Shown piece by piece: positions 16,201 through 23,800 of a stretch of 48,805 nucleotides of DNA. The notes under the pieces were generated by a model. The model was given only the letters and a program-made list of their open reading frames with translations. It ran no database searches and had not been told where the DNA came from. The first letter of the stretch is position 1, and the number at the start of each line of letters is the position of its first letter. A program made the position numbers and the translations under genes. Location of the stretch: NCBI GenBank assembly GCA_023386155.1, contig JAEWKH010000092.1, positions 1 through 48,805 on the forward strand, read 5' to 3'. The stretch is from Pseudomonadota bacterium (GTDB lineage Bacteria > Pseudomonadota > Alphaproteobacteria > Rhizobiales > Beijerinckiaceae).

Positions 16201-18759
16201 TGGACGAAGCCGCTGTCGACGTGCTGGCCCTTGATGCGACTCGCCTTCACCTTCGGTACGTCCATCGGGGATATGGCGTTTGCTGCCTATACGCTCCGGC
16301 ACCTCATCACAAATCTTCTGGCATCCGGGATGCGGCTCCCTGATGTTCAGCAGGAAGCCGAGACCGCGCTAGACTACGCGCGGACGGCTGGAATCGGCCT
16401 TCCGGCCGAGAAGTTCGTCGGACAGCTCAGGCTCATTCGCATGCTGCGGGGGATGGAGGCACCCGAGCCGGACGACGGCTGGGCGAGAGAGGACGTCGAG
16501 CACCTGCCCGGCCTCGCGATGATCGTCGGCTTTCACTGGGTGTTCAGGTTGCAGGAGTGCTACCATGCGGGCGACATCGAGGGGGCGCTCGACGCGGCGG
16601 CACGCGCCGCGCCGATCCGCTGGGCGATGCGATCGTGCTTTGAGGAGGCGGAATACGAGCTCTATGCAGCATTGACCCGAGCGGCGGCCTGCGAGGGTGC
16701 CTCCCCGGAGCAGCGGAAAATCCATCTCCAGGCGCTCCGCGGGAACCTCGCGTGCATTCAAGCCTGGGGCAAGAACTGCCCGGAGACTTTCGGGCATCGC
16801 GTGGCATTGATCCGTGCGGAATTGATGCGACTGTGCAATCGGGAGATGACTGCCGAGCGGTTGTACGAGGAAGCGATCCGGCGCGCGCGCGAGAATGACT
16901 TTGTGCAGAACGAGGCATTGGCATATGAGCTTGCGGGGCGCTTTTATGCGGCACGGGGGTTCGAGCAGATCGCCACCCTTTACCTGCACAATGCGCGAGC
17001 GTGCTATCTGCGCTGGGGCGCTGACGGTAAGGTACGGCAACTCGACGCAGCATATCCTCACCTGAGAGCGGATGAGCCTGCACCCATCACCACGATCGCA
17101 GCGCCCGTCGAACATCTGGATCTTGCCACGGTGATCAAGGTGTCGCAGGCGGTGTCAGGCGAGATCGAGCAGGACAGGCTCCTCGAAACGCTCATGCGCA
17201 CGGCCCTTGAGCAGGCAGGCGCCGAACGAGGTACGCTGGTTCTCCTGCAAGCCGGCGAGCAGCGCATCGCCGCGCAAGCCGAAACACGCGGCGACAACGT
17301 GGATATAATCCTGCGCGACGAGCCTGTGTCCTCAACCCGATTACCGGTATCGGTACTGAACTACGCCATGCGCACCCAAGAGAGCGTCATTCTCGATGAT
17401 GCCATCGACTCTGCCTTTTCTGCCGATGCGTATATCCTCCAGCAGCAGGCCCGGTCCGTTCTCTGCCTGCCGCTGCTCAACCAGACCAGGGTGATTGGGG
17501 TGCTCTGCCTCGAGAACAACCTGGCCCCTCGCGTCTTCGCCCCGGCGCGGCTTAGCGTCCTGAAACTGCTCGCCTCGCAGGCAGCGGTCTCGCTCGAGAA
17601 CACGCGTTTGTACCGGGATCTGGCGGAGCGTGAGAGCAGGATCCGGCGGCTGGTTGATTCGAACGTGATCGGAATCGTCATCTGGGACATCGACGGCCGC
17701 CTGCTCGACGCCAATGATGCCTTTCTGAACATGGTTCAGTATACGCGCGAGGATTTGGATGCCGGTCTCCGGTGGTACGAGATGACGCCTCCGGAATGGC
17801 AGGAGGCGCATGTCCTCGAAGAAGCCGAGGAATTGCAGACGACCGGCATGATGCAGACCCGCGAGAAGGAGTACTTCCGCAAGGATGGCAGCCGGGTGCC
17901 GGTGCTGATCGGCGCCGCAGCCTTCGATGGGCAGCCCAACCAGGGTGTTGCCTACATTCTCGATCTGACACGCCTTAAGCAGGTAGAGGCAGAAGCCCGC
18001 GAGAGCGAGCGGCGTTACCGAGAAGTCCAGATGGAGCTGGCACATTCCAACCGCGTCACCACCATGGGACAGCTAACCGGCTCGATCGCCCATGAAGTCA
18101 ATCAACCCATTGCGGCCACGGTCGTCAGCGCGCAGGCTGCGCTGCGCTGGCTTGAGCATGAGCCGCCCGATCTGGTCGAGACACGGCAATTGCTCGCTCA
18201 AATCGTCCAGAACGGCACACGCGCGGGCGATGTCATCCACCGGATCCGGGCTCTCATCAAGAAGGCGCCGCCGCAGCTGGACGTGTTGGAAATTAACGGT
18301 CCAATCCGCGAGGTGATCGAACTCACCCGCAATGAGTCGATGAAGAACCACGTGTCGGTTGTGGCCGAACTGACTGACGGCCTGCCGCGGATTCGCGGAG
18401 ACCGCGTGCAATTGCAACAGGTCGTTCTCAACCTGATCATCAACGCCATCGAGGCGATGAGCGGGGCCAGCGGAGGGAAGCGAAACATATTGATCCGCAC
18501 GGAGCGTGCCGGATCGGGCGACGTGCTTGTGGTCGTGCGGGATAGCGGCCCCGGCTTGGCGCCTGAAAGCGTCGAGCGTGTCTTTGAGACCTTCTATACG
18601 ACCAAGTCCAGCGGCATGGGCATGGGATTGCCAATCTGCCGCTCGATCATTGAGGCCCATGGGGGGCAAATCTGGGCGAGCGCGAACGTATCTAGGGGTG
18701 CTACTTTCCAATTCGCCCTGCCGCCGTGGAATGAAACCATCTCCATTGAAAAACGCTGA
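13246..18759 (+). CDS. Trifunctional Ser/Thr kinase, AAA ATPase and sensor histidine kinase
   Basis: The 1837-residue protein joins an N-terminal Ser/Thr kinase-like domain (about 1-285), an AAA_16 ATPase (about 300-480), a long helical repeat region (about 500-1270), GAF (about 1290-1458), PAS (about 1465-1585) and a HisKA/HATPase_c transmitter. Seen motifs are kinase HKDIKP with Asp132, Walker A GYSGIGKS (333-340), a LFLDDLQWLD Walker B near 462, phospho-acceptor His1616 in IAHEVNQP, and G2 GMGMGL. The kinase DFG motif reads GFG (Gly151), losing the metal-binding aspartate, so that domain may only bind nucleotide or partners. The start is GTG with AGAGGAG six bases upstream. The histidine-kinase part probably phosphorylates the FixJ-type regulator encoded tail-to-tail next door. 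No transmembrane helix is evident. Confidence 0.93.
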   Translation: MNPSFQASGKGVHDLQLLWEDSGHAFCRRVSHADHSTALVAGPVAEHPSPVSLGRLAHEFALRDELDPAWAVRPVALVQESGRTLLVLEDPGGEPLVRRLGSPLDLAQALQLAIAAAAALGKAHQRGLIHKDIKPAHFMVGCADGAVRLTGFGIASRLPREHQTPEPPETIAGTLAYMAPEQSGRMNRSVDARSDLYALGVTLYQMLTGVLPFTASDPMEWVHCHIARQPIAPNDRVEHVPVPVSAIIMKLLAKMPEERYQTAGGLERDLRRCLAEWQAHGRIDSFPLGLQDTPDRLLIPERLYGRRAEIATLTAAFDRVVAGGKPELVLVSGYSGIGKSAVVNELHRVLVPPRGLFAAGKFDQHRRDIPYATVAQAFQGLVRQILSKSDAELAGWRQALLEALGPNGQLMVNLVPELALIIGDQPPAPDLPPRDAHNHFQMVFRRFVGVFARQEHPLALFLDDLQWLDSATLELIDHLVTHPEVSHLLLIGAYRDNEVGPTHPLTRTLTAIRGAGASVQAIVLAPLMPDDVAQLLAEALHMERERTRPLAALVFEKTGGNPFFTIQFISALTDEGLLTFESDAAAWTWDLERIHAKGYTDNVVDLVVGKLSRFPLMTRKILGQLGCLGNAAKEATLILVHGESEETLHRALWDAVRTGLVLRSEGTYTFLHDRVQEAAYGLIPEGERPAAHLRIARLLSEWIPAEEIDENIFDIVNQFDRGSELIDTPEEREQVAAFNLLAGKRAKASTAYAAALQYFTAGRALLGDDAWVRHYRLAFDLERHRAECEFMAGAFGSAEERLEAISAYAATPIDKSDIVCLSMLLYFTTGRSERAVDTGLAYLQRVGIMWSAHPEEASVRREFQRLRRNLARRPLASLSDLPTMTDPGIVAMMDVLTGLFPAAHYVDRCLLELVLLRMTNLSLENGNCDSSSVAYSALNMVLGPRFADYRTAYDFGQLACELVDRRGMNRYKARVYSCVGSFAMPWTKPLSTCWPLMRLAFTFGTSIGDMAFAAYTLRHLITNLLASGMRLPDVQQEAETALDYARTAGIGLPAEKFVGQLRLIRMLRGMEAPEPDDGWAREDVEHLPGLAMIVGFHWVFRLQECYHAGDIEGALDAAARAAPIRWAMRSCFEEAEYELYAALTRAAACEGASPEQRKIHLQALRGNLACIQAWGKNCPETFGHRVALIRAELMRLCNREMTAERLYEEAIRRARENDFVQNEALAYELAGRFYAARGFEQIATLYLHNARACYLRWGADGKVRQLDAAYPHLRADEPAPITTIAAPVEHLDLATVIKVSQAVSGEIEQDRLLETLMRTALEQAGAERGTLVLLQAGEQRIAAQAETRGDNVDIILRDEPVSSTRLPVSVLNYAMRTQESVILDDAIDSAFSADAYILQQQARSVLCLPLLNQTRVIGVLCLENNLAPRVFAPARLSVLKLLASQAAVSLENTRLYRDLAERESRIRRLVDSNVIGIVIWDIDGRLLDANDAFLNMVQYTREDLDAGLRWYEMTPPEWQEAHVLEEAEELQTTGMMQTREKEYFRKDGSRVPVLIGAAAFDGQPNQGVAYILDLTRLKQVEAEARESERRYREVQMELAHSNRVTTMGQLTGSIAHEVNQPIAATVVSAQAALRWLEHEPPDLVETRQLLAQIVQNGTRAGDVIHRIRALIKKAPPQLDVLEINGPIREVIELTRNESMKNHVSVVAELTDGLPRIRGDRVQLQQVVLNLIINAIEAMSGASGGKRNILIRTERAGSGDVLVVVRDSGPGLAPESVERVFETFYTTKSSGMGMGLPICRSIIEAHGGQIWASANVSRGATFQFALPPWNETISIEKR

Positions 18760-18784
18760 CCGGCCACACGAAGAAGAATCGGAC

Positions 18785-18932
18785 CTTGAGCTGTTTCCAC
18801 TTGGGTGGAAGCAGCTCTCTTCTTTGTTGTGTCGCTTTTTTGTCGGCAAACCGGATCCACTTCGCCGACAAATGCTCTTGCGCATCGTGCGGAATAGTGG
18901 GTGCGGTTTTCCGCGCGAGCGATGCGCTAGCG
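18785..18932. repeat. Family A palindromic repeat between convergent genes
   Basis: This copy lies between the kinase stop at 18759 and the response-regulator stop. It contains inverted segments (TTTGTCGG...CCGACAAA flanking AACCGGATCCACTTC) and the module GCGCATCGTGCGG...CGATGCGCTAG. The response regulator's TAG stop (complement of 18927-18929) is part of the GCTAG repeat end. The hairpins could stop transcription from both sides. Confidence 0.7.
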
Positions 18933-19601
18933 CCGCCCGCCGTAGCAGCCAGCGGCTGAGCTGAGGGTGATCTCGGCCTTGACGCCCAGAGCGTCGGCCA
19001 TCCGTACGAGTTCGGCGAAGCTCTGAGCCTGCATCTTCCGCATCACTCGCCCGCGGTGGATCTTCACTGTGATCTCGCTCAGGCCGAGTTCGAAGGCGAT
19101 CTGCTTGTTCATGAGGCCGGCCGTCGCCAACGACATAACCTGCTTCTCCCGGTCGCTGAGATCGGCATACCGGTCGACAAGGTCGCCGACCAGGTCCTCA
19201 TCTGCCCTGCGCTTCCGGTCTGCCTCGACAGCAGCCGCGACCGCATCGAGAAGATCCTGATCCCGGAACGGCTTGGTCAGGAAATCGACGGCGCCGGCCT
19301 TCATGGCCCGTACGCCCATCGGGATGTCGCCATGACCGGTGATGAAGACGATCGGCACTTTGATGGCGTTACGCTGCAGGTCTGCCTGCAGGTCGAATCC
19401 GCTGGCAATAGGCATGCGAACGTCAAGGACCATGCAGTGAGCCTCCCTTGCTGCATAGCTATCGAGGAGCTCGCGTGCCGAGGCAAACGGCTGCACCCTG
19501 AACCCGACCGAGCGTAGCAGACTCTGAAGACTCTGACGGAGGTTCTCGTCGTCATCGACGATCAGAATGAGCGGGGCCTCGATTTGCATACCCGGGATCA
19601 T
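18927..19601 (-). CDS. FixJ/NarL-type response regulator
   Basis: The 224-residue protein has an N-terminal receiver with acidic pocket Asp16/Asp17, phospho-acceptor Asp60 (MVLDVRMP) and Lys110 (FLTKPF), then a LuxR-type helix-turn-helix at about 155-210 (LSDREKQVMSL ... LSEITVKIHRGRVMRK). The GHGDIPMGVRAMKAGAVDF block is typical of the FixJ/TodT branch. The ATG at 19601 is chosen because GGAGGA lies five bases upstream; an upstream in-frame extension adds residues unlike the family. It converges with the trifunctional kinase, its likely partner. It starts 46 bases after the stop of the minus-strand hydrolase gene, so those two may be cotranscribed. Its stop codon falls in a repeat element. 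Confidence 0.93.
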   Translation of the reverse strand: MIPGMQIEAPLILIVDDDENLRQSLQSLLRSVGFRVQPFASARELLDSYAAREAHCMVLDVRMPIASGFDLQADLQRNAIKVPIVFITGHGDIPMGVRAMKAGAVDFLTKPFRDQDLLDAVAAAVEADRKRRADEDLVGDLVDRYADLSDREKQVMSLATAGLMNKQIAFELGLSEITVKIHRGRVMRKMQAQSFAELVRMADALGVKAEITLSSAAGCYGGRR

Positions 19602-19647
19602 AGGTGTCCTCCATGCGTGACCGGGATCATGACGATTGCACGATACT

Positions 19648-20412
19648 TCATGGCAGTGGCACGTAGAGCGTCGCGCCGACGCCAAGGCTCCGTTTCGCTT
19701 TTCGCGTGGCCGCCCTTGCGCCCTTCGCGGCTTTCCTTATGAGGGCGGCCACTGCTTCCGGCTGTGAGATATGGATCGCGTGACTGCCCTTGACTTCGAA
19801 TGCCCTTGCGCCGGCACGCCTCGACATGGCGCGCTGCGCCGCGGGAGGGATCATCTTGTCGTCCGTTGCAACCAGATACCAGCTAGGCTTGGTTCTCCAG
19901 GCCGCTTCCTTTACGGGCGCCTCCCGTGCGCCCAAGCCCCAGGGAAGTTGCGAGTTTGCCATGAAATCCGCCTTTTCCATAGGGAGATCGGCAGCGAATG
20001 AAGTTGCGAACTTGCTTCGGTCGAGCAGCAGATACCCATCGCGGGCTGGTAGGATCGGCGGCATGGGAACCCCCGGCGCAGGATTCCTGATGAGCGACGC
20101 CACGGACTCGCCCCTGTCCGGCGCAAAGGCAGCAATGTAGACTAAACCCGCAACTTTCGGATCTGTCCCCGCTTCCGTGATCACCACACCGCCATAGGAG
20201 TGGCCAACGAGAATGACGGAGTTGGGTTCGCCCGCGATGACGCGCCTCGTGGCGGCTACGTCATCAGTCAACGACGACGTTGCATTCTGCACGATCCTGA
20301 CCGCGTAGCCGTCCTTCCTCAGTATGTTGTAAACGTGCTCCCAGCCTGAGCCGTCCACAAAATCACCGTGGATGAGAACGATCGAAACCGATGTTACGAC
20401 ATCACCAGCCAT
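19648..20412 (-). CDS. Cytosolic alpha/beta-fold hydrolase (paralogue of 464-1255)
   Basis: The 254-residue protein has the motifs LIHGDFVDGSGW (13-24), nucleophile Ser72 in GHSYGG, probable acid Asp184 or Asp185 in ATDDK, and probable catalytic His211. It aligns with the hydrolase at 464-1255 from the first strand to the last helix, with roughly half the residues identical by eye, but has no signal peptide, so one copy is cytosolic and the other exported. The ATG at 20412 is chosen; a TTG at 20436 is the alternative, and neither has a strong ribosome-binding site. The AraC regulator upstream is on the same strand about 100 bases away, and the FixJ-type regulator follows. The substrate is unknown. 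Confidence 0.85.
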   Translation of the reverse strand: MAGDVVTSVSIVLIHGDFVDGSGWEHVYNILRKDGYAVRIVQNATSSLTDDVAATRRVIAGEPNSVILVGHSYGGVVITEAGTDPKVAGLVYIAAFAPDRGESVASLIRNPAPGVPMPPILPARDGYLLLDRSKFATSFAADLPMEKADFMANSQLPWGLGAREAPVKEAAWRTKPSWYLVATDDKMIPPAAQRAMSRRAGARAFEVKGSHAIHISQPEAVAALIRKAAKGARAATRKAKRSLGVGATLYVPLP

Positions 20413-20514
20413 TTGGCCCGTCCCAGGACTCTGCAAGCGACAGCCGAGATTTTCGGCGGCGTAACCCTTCGGGTCATGAACGAACAGGCCAAACGTAGAA
20501 TGATCGGGCCAGAA

Positions 20515-21438
20515 CTATCTGAGCCTCGTTCGCTGCCACGCCCCCGGCGTAACGCCGACAATCCGTGAGAATGCCCTGGTGAAATGGCTCTGGTCGGAAA
20601 AACCACAATCCAGGGCAACCGCGCTCAGCGAAGCAGTTGGCGTCTCTAAGAGCTGCTTCGCTCTTTCTATCCTCTGGTATTGAAGCCACTGATATGGCGC
20701 GAGCCCGGTCGACTGACGAAAGGCTCGGGTGAAATGCCTGCTCGACAATCCGCACGCCTGAGCCAGGGCGCTCAGCGTGATTCCCCCGCTAAGGTGAGCA
20801 TCGAGGAGTTCCTTGGCCCGGCGTTCCTGCCATGGGGCAAGGCCACCTCCCCATTGTCTAGGCAATGTTGCAACGTCGCCGTACTTATGCGCGACATGGA
20901 TCGAAAGTGCGAGCGCAACGTGATCGACGAACAGTTCAGGCGTCTCCTCGGACCTTGCTGCAAGGGCCGGCCGCATCGTCAGCAGCAGATCACGGATAAC
21001 CGGATCTCTGACGGCAGCCCCTGGGATATGGCGGAGCTCCTGGATATGCCTTGGTATGTCGCCATCATCGCCCATGGCCACAAGCGCCTTGTGCGGAAGG
21101 TAGAGATTGACCGAGTGAAATGCGTCTCGCAGATCAGTGGCGAGGTTCATTCTCAGGTCGAATAATGCAACGGCGCCGATCTCGAAATCCTTAGGAGGAA
21201 TCGGCTTCCCATCCGCATACAGGTCAAAATCGGGACACGCCTTCAACTGGAGCGCTACCAAGAACGCATCTTCGCGTACTGGGTGCGTGACACCGATGTT
21301 GCGCTGTTCGCAATTGAGTTCGAGGAATGCCAGGCCTGTCCCTTGCGACGCGCGCGTTGTCAGTACCGGCGCGTCCGGCAAGCCGACCGCAGCGGCAACG
21401 GGGTTCTGCGTGTAAGCCTCTCTGGAAGAACTGGGCAT
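20515..21438 (-). CDS. AraC family transcriptional regulator
   Basis: The 307-residue protein has an N-terminal region of about 195 residues without a recognised sensor motif and a C-terminal AraC double helix-turn-helix at about 205-305 (ITLSALAQACGLSSRHFTRAF, then SAVALDCGFSDQSHFTRAF and GVTPGAW). Both recognition helices are intact. It lies upstream of the hydrolase and FixJ-type genes on the same strand and could control them. GAGAAGAG lies rather far (about 13 bases) before the chosen ATG. The inducer is unknown. Confidence 0.93.
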   Translation of the reverse strand: MPSSSREAYTQNPVAAAVGLPDAPVLTTRASQGTGLAFLELNCEQRNIGVTHPVREDAFLVALQLKACPDFDLYADGKPIPPKDFEIGAVALFDLRMNLATDLRDAFHSVNLYLPHKALVAMGDDGDIPRHIQELRHIPGAAVRDPVIRDLLLTMRPALAARSEETPELFVDHVALALSIHVAHKYGDVATLPRQWGGGLAPWQERRAKELLDAHLSGGITLSALAQACGLSSRHFTRAFRQSTGLAPYQWLQYQRIERAKQLLETPTASLSAVALDCGFSDQSHFTRAFSRIVGVTPGAWQRTRLR

Positions 21439-21710
21439 CGGTCTGAGTCTCTTCTCCCGGACGGGATTAGTTACTCGATGATACTCGGGATTTCACTGAT
21501 CAACTTGCCCCACCAACAGTATCGTCGCAACCCATTCCTTCATGATCTGGTCGCGGAGCAGACGGAGGTCTCTTGGAGCGGATTCTCCGCAGGGGTGAAG
21601 GGGTGCTGATCCAGGCACGCCAGCCGACACGGGCTTTGAGTTGCCACTCCAGGCGCTTTGCTGCGGGCCTTGCGACTGCCGCCACCAAGGGATCTCAACA
21701 AGCCGGCCAG

Positions 21711-22088
21711 CTAACTTCTGTTCCTCTTCAATGCCTTGTCAAGGCACTGGAGCAGTGTCTTCTCATCAAACGGCTTCCTCAGGAAGCAAACGGCTCCTGC
21801 TTTGAGCGCCTGCCTTCGGATCCGATCTTCCGGGAAGGCCGTGATGAAGATGATCGGCGTATGCACCCCTTGCGCCAGCAACATGCGCTGGAGATCAATG
21901 CCGCCGATATTCGGCATTTGGACGTCCACGATCAGGCACGAGGTATCAAGTACATGGCTGGATCGCAGGAAATCTTCAGCCGAAGCAAATATATATGTCG
22001 TCAGTCCCATCGAACTGAGCAGGCTTTTCAACGCAAGGCGGACCGACTCATTATCGTCAACGATCGAAATAATTGGGGTGTTTGGCAA
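21711..22088 (-). CDS. Orphan single-domain response regulator (receiver only)
   Basis: The product of about 125 residues is a bare receiver: Asp11/Asp12, phospho-acceptor Asp55 (LIVDVQMP), Thr83 in FITAF and Lys105 (FLRKPF) are all present, and no output domain follows. It resembles the FixJ receiver class and could act as a phosphate sink or shuttle for the FixJ-type kinases in this region, such as those at 4197 and 13246. The TTG at 22088 is chosen because GGGAGAG lies eight bases upstream; a further in-frame TTG at 22139 has no ribosome-binding site. No kinase is adjacent. It is separated from the AraC gene downstream by about 270 bases in which nothing was recognised. Confidence 0.85.
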   Translation of the reverse strand: MPNTPIISIVDDNESVRLALKSLLSSMGLTTYIFASAEDFLRSSHVLDTSCLIVDVQMPNIGGIDLQRMLLAQGVHTPIIFITAFPEDRIRRQALKAGAVCFLRKPFDEKTLLQCLDKALKRNRS

Positions 22089-22292
22089 TTGGTCTACTCT
22101 CCCACAGCCCAGAACCGATAGTCTCCGGTCCCGACGCAACTATGCACAAAAGGATTAGCCACTAAGTATAATTCAACGATATCATACTTAGGTTTGCATT
22201 CCCCATGGATTGCGGAAGAGCATGGTCCGCGGCGGTCCATCCATGATGGCCCCTGTGCTCTCAGGGGGAAGGTGCAGATGCGGGGTCTTTCG

Positions 22293-22868
22293 CTAAGCGT
22301 GGCCATCATGAGGCAGCCCCCGGTTGATCCCAGCATCGATCCAGGCGCGCGTCTGTTCAAGCACCTCATCCGAAAGAACGGGGTCGTCGATTGCCCGGGC
22401 AAGGATCAATGCTCCCACCATTGCGGCCCAGCTTCCAATCGCGGCGCGTCGTCTGTCCGCCGGGTCCATCTCCGGAAGTGACTTGCCGATACGGTCAACC
22501 TGGGACCGGAGGCCTTCCGTCATGGCTGCCCGTGCCGCCTGGGGCTGATGGCGGATGGCCGCGGCAAGGCCCGCTATCGGGCAGCCATCGGCGGCGTTGT
22601 CGCGATGGCGAGGCGAAAGATAAGCATCCACAAAGTCGCGGAGGCTGTCCCCTTGGCCTGCGCGCGCGGCAAGGGCATGGGCAAGGGACTGTGCGATCAG
22701 GTCGTCCTTCGAGTTGAAGTGCCCGTAAAAGCCGCCATGGGTGAGCCCCGCGGCTTTCATTACTTCCGCCACGCTGACGGCCTCGAAGCCCTTATCGCGA
22801 AAGAGCGTGCCGGCAACATCCAGGATTCGGCGGCGGTTTTCTACCATCTTCTCCCGACTGACCTTCAT
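22293..22868 (-). CDS. TetR family transcriptional repressor
   Basis: The 191-residue protein has a TetR helix-turn-helix near residues 8-55 (RRRILDVAGTLFRDKGF, then VAEVMKAAGLTHGGFYGHF), followed by a helical ligand domain with the CPIAGLAA segment of the TetR_C_33-like group, which often responds to electrophiles or drugs. The ATG at 22868 follows AGGAAG; an upstream ATG extension would cross the operator region. It is transcribed away from the SDR gene, and a nested palindrome between the two is its likely operator, implying autorepression and control of the SDR and metallo-beta-lactamase-fold genes. Confidence 0.93.
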   Translation of the reverse strand: MKVSREKMVENRRRILDVAGTLFRDKGFEAVSVAEVMKAAGLTHGGFYGHFNSKDDLIAQSLAHALAARAGQGDSLRDFVDAYLSPRHRDNAADGCPIAGLAAAIRHQPQAARAAMTEGLRSQVDRIGKSLPEMDPADRRRAAIGSWAAMVGALILARAIDDPVLSDEVLEQTRAWIDAGINRGLPHDGHA

Positions 22869-22890
22869 TACAAACTTCCTCACAAGCCTA

Positions 22891-22946
22891 TTGACATTTT
22901 CATGATGAGCGTCATGTTTGTGCATAAACATGATATCCATCATGAA
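22891..22946 (+). promoter_or_regulatory. Promoter with nested palindromic operator between TetR and SDR genes
   Basis: A perfect -35 box TTGACA lies at 22891-22896. An outer inverted repeat TTCATGATG (22899-22907) / CATCATGAA (22938-22946) and an inner one CATGTTT (22913-22919) / AAACATG (22926-22932) share the same centre at 22922/22923. The inner left arm overlaps the expected -10 position (CATGTT, 16 bases from the -35 box), so a bound TetR dimer pair would block the promoter. TetR operators are commonly palindromes of this size in such divergent gaps. Confidence 0.75.
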
Positions 22947-22976
22947 TATAGCTTCTTAAGAGAATAGAGCAATGCC

Positions 22977-23765
22977 ATGACCGACGCCTCTTCCGTTCTC
23001 ATCACCGGCGCCTCCACGGGTATCGGGGCAGCCTATGCGCAGCGCTTCGCGCGGCGAGGTCACAATCTCGTACTGGTCGCCCGCGACGTGGCGCGGCTCG
23101 AGGCCTTGGGAGGCCGCCTGCGTCAGGACAGCGGCGTCGCAGTCGACATCCTTCGGGCCGATCTTACGCAGCCTGCCGAGCTTGCAACCGTGGAGACGAG
23201 GCTGCGCGACGACGCGGATATCGGGATTCTCGTCAACAATGCGGGAACGGCGATTGGCGGAAGCTTCATCGAGCAGAGCGCCGATGACGTCGCGCGGCTG
23301 GTCATGCTCAACGCCACGGCGCCGTTGCGCCTTGCCAGCGCCATCGCCCCGCGGCTTGCGAAGGCCGGCAAGGGGGCGATCGTCAACATCGGGTCCGTGG
23401 TCGGCCTGGCGCCGGAATTCGGCATGACCGTGTACGGCGCGACCAAGGCATTCATGCTGTTCCTGTCGCAGGGTCTCAGCCTCGAACTCGGTCCGAAGGG
23501 AGTCTACGTCCAGGCCGTGCTACCTGCCACGACCCGCACCGAGATCTGGGGTCACGCCGGCACCGACGTGAACACGCTCTCCAACGTGATGGAGGTCGAC
23601 GACCTGGTGGACGCAGCGCTGGTCGGGTTCGACCGCCGCGAACCGATCACGATTCCGCCGCTTCCCGACGCCGGACAATGGGACGCGCTTCAGATCGCAC
23701 GCCAGGCCATGCTGCCAAACTACAGGAACAGGCTTCCAGCCGAGCGATATCGCAACGTCGAATGA
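22977..23765 (+). CDS. Short-chain dehydrogenase/reductase (SDR)
   Basis: The 262-residue protein is a classical SDR: cofactor motif TGASTGIG (10-17), NNAG (87-90), catalytic Ser140, Tyr153 and Lys157. It probably reduces a carbonyl or oxidises an alcohol with NAD(P)H; basic Arg36 at the end of the second strand suggests NADP(H). It is divergent from the TetR gene and followed after 35 bases by the metallo-beta-lactamase-fold gene, so the two enzymes are likely induced together by the TetR ligand. The first of two close ATGs (22972) is out of frame; 22977 starts the protein. Confidence 0.93.
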   Translation: MTDASSVLITGASTGIGAAYAQRFARRGHNLVLVARDVARLEALGGRLRQDSGVAVDILRADLTQPAELATVETRLRDDADIGILVNNAGTAIGGSFIEQSADDVARLVMLNATAPLRLASAIAPRLAKAGKGAIVNIGSVVGLAPEFGMTVYGATKAFMLFLSQGLSLELGPKGVYVQAVLPATTRTEIWGHAGTDVNTLSNVMEVDDLVDAALVGFDRREPITIPPLPDAGQWDALQIARQAMLPNYRNRLPAERYRNVE

Positions 23766-23800
23766 CTGTCCCTGGATAGATTCAGAAGAGAGGACATCGC

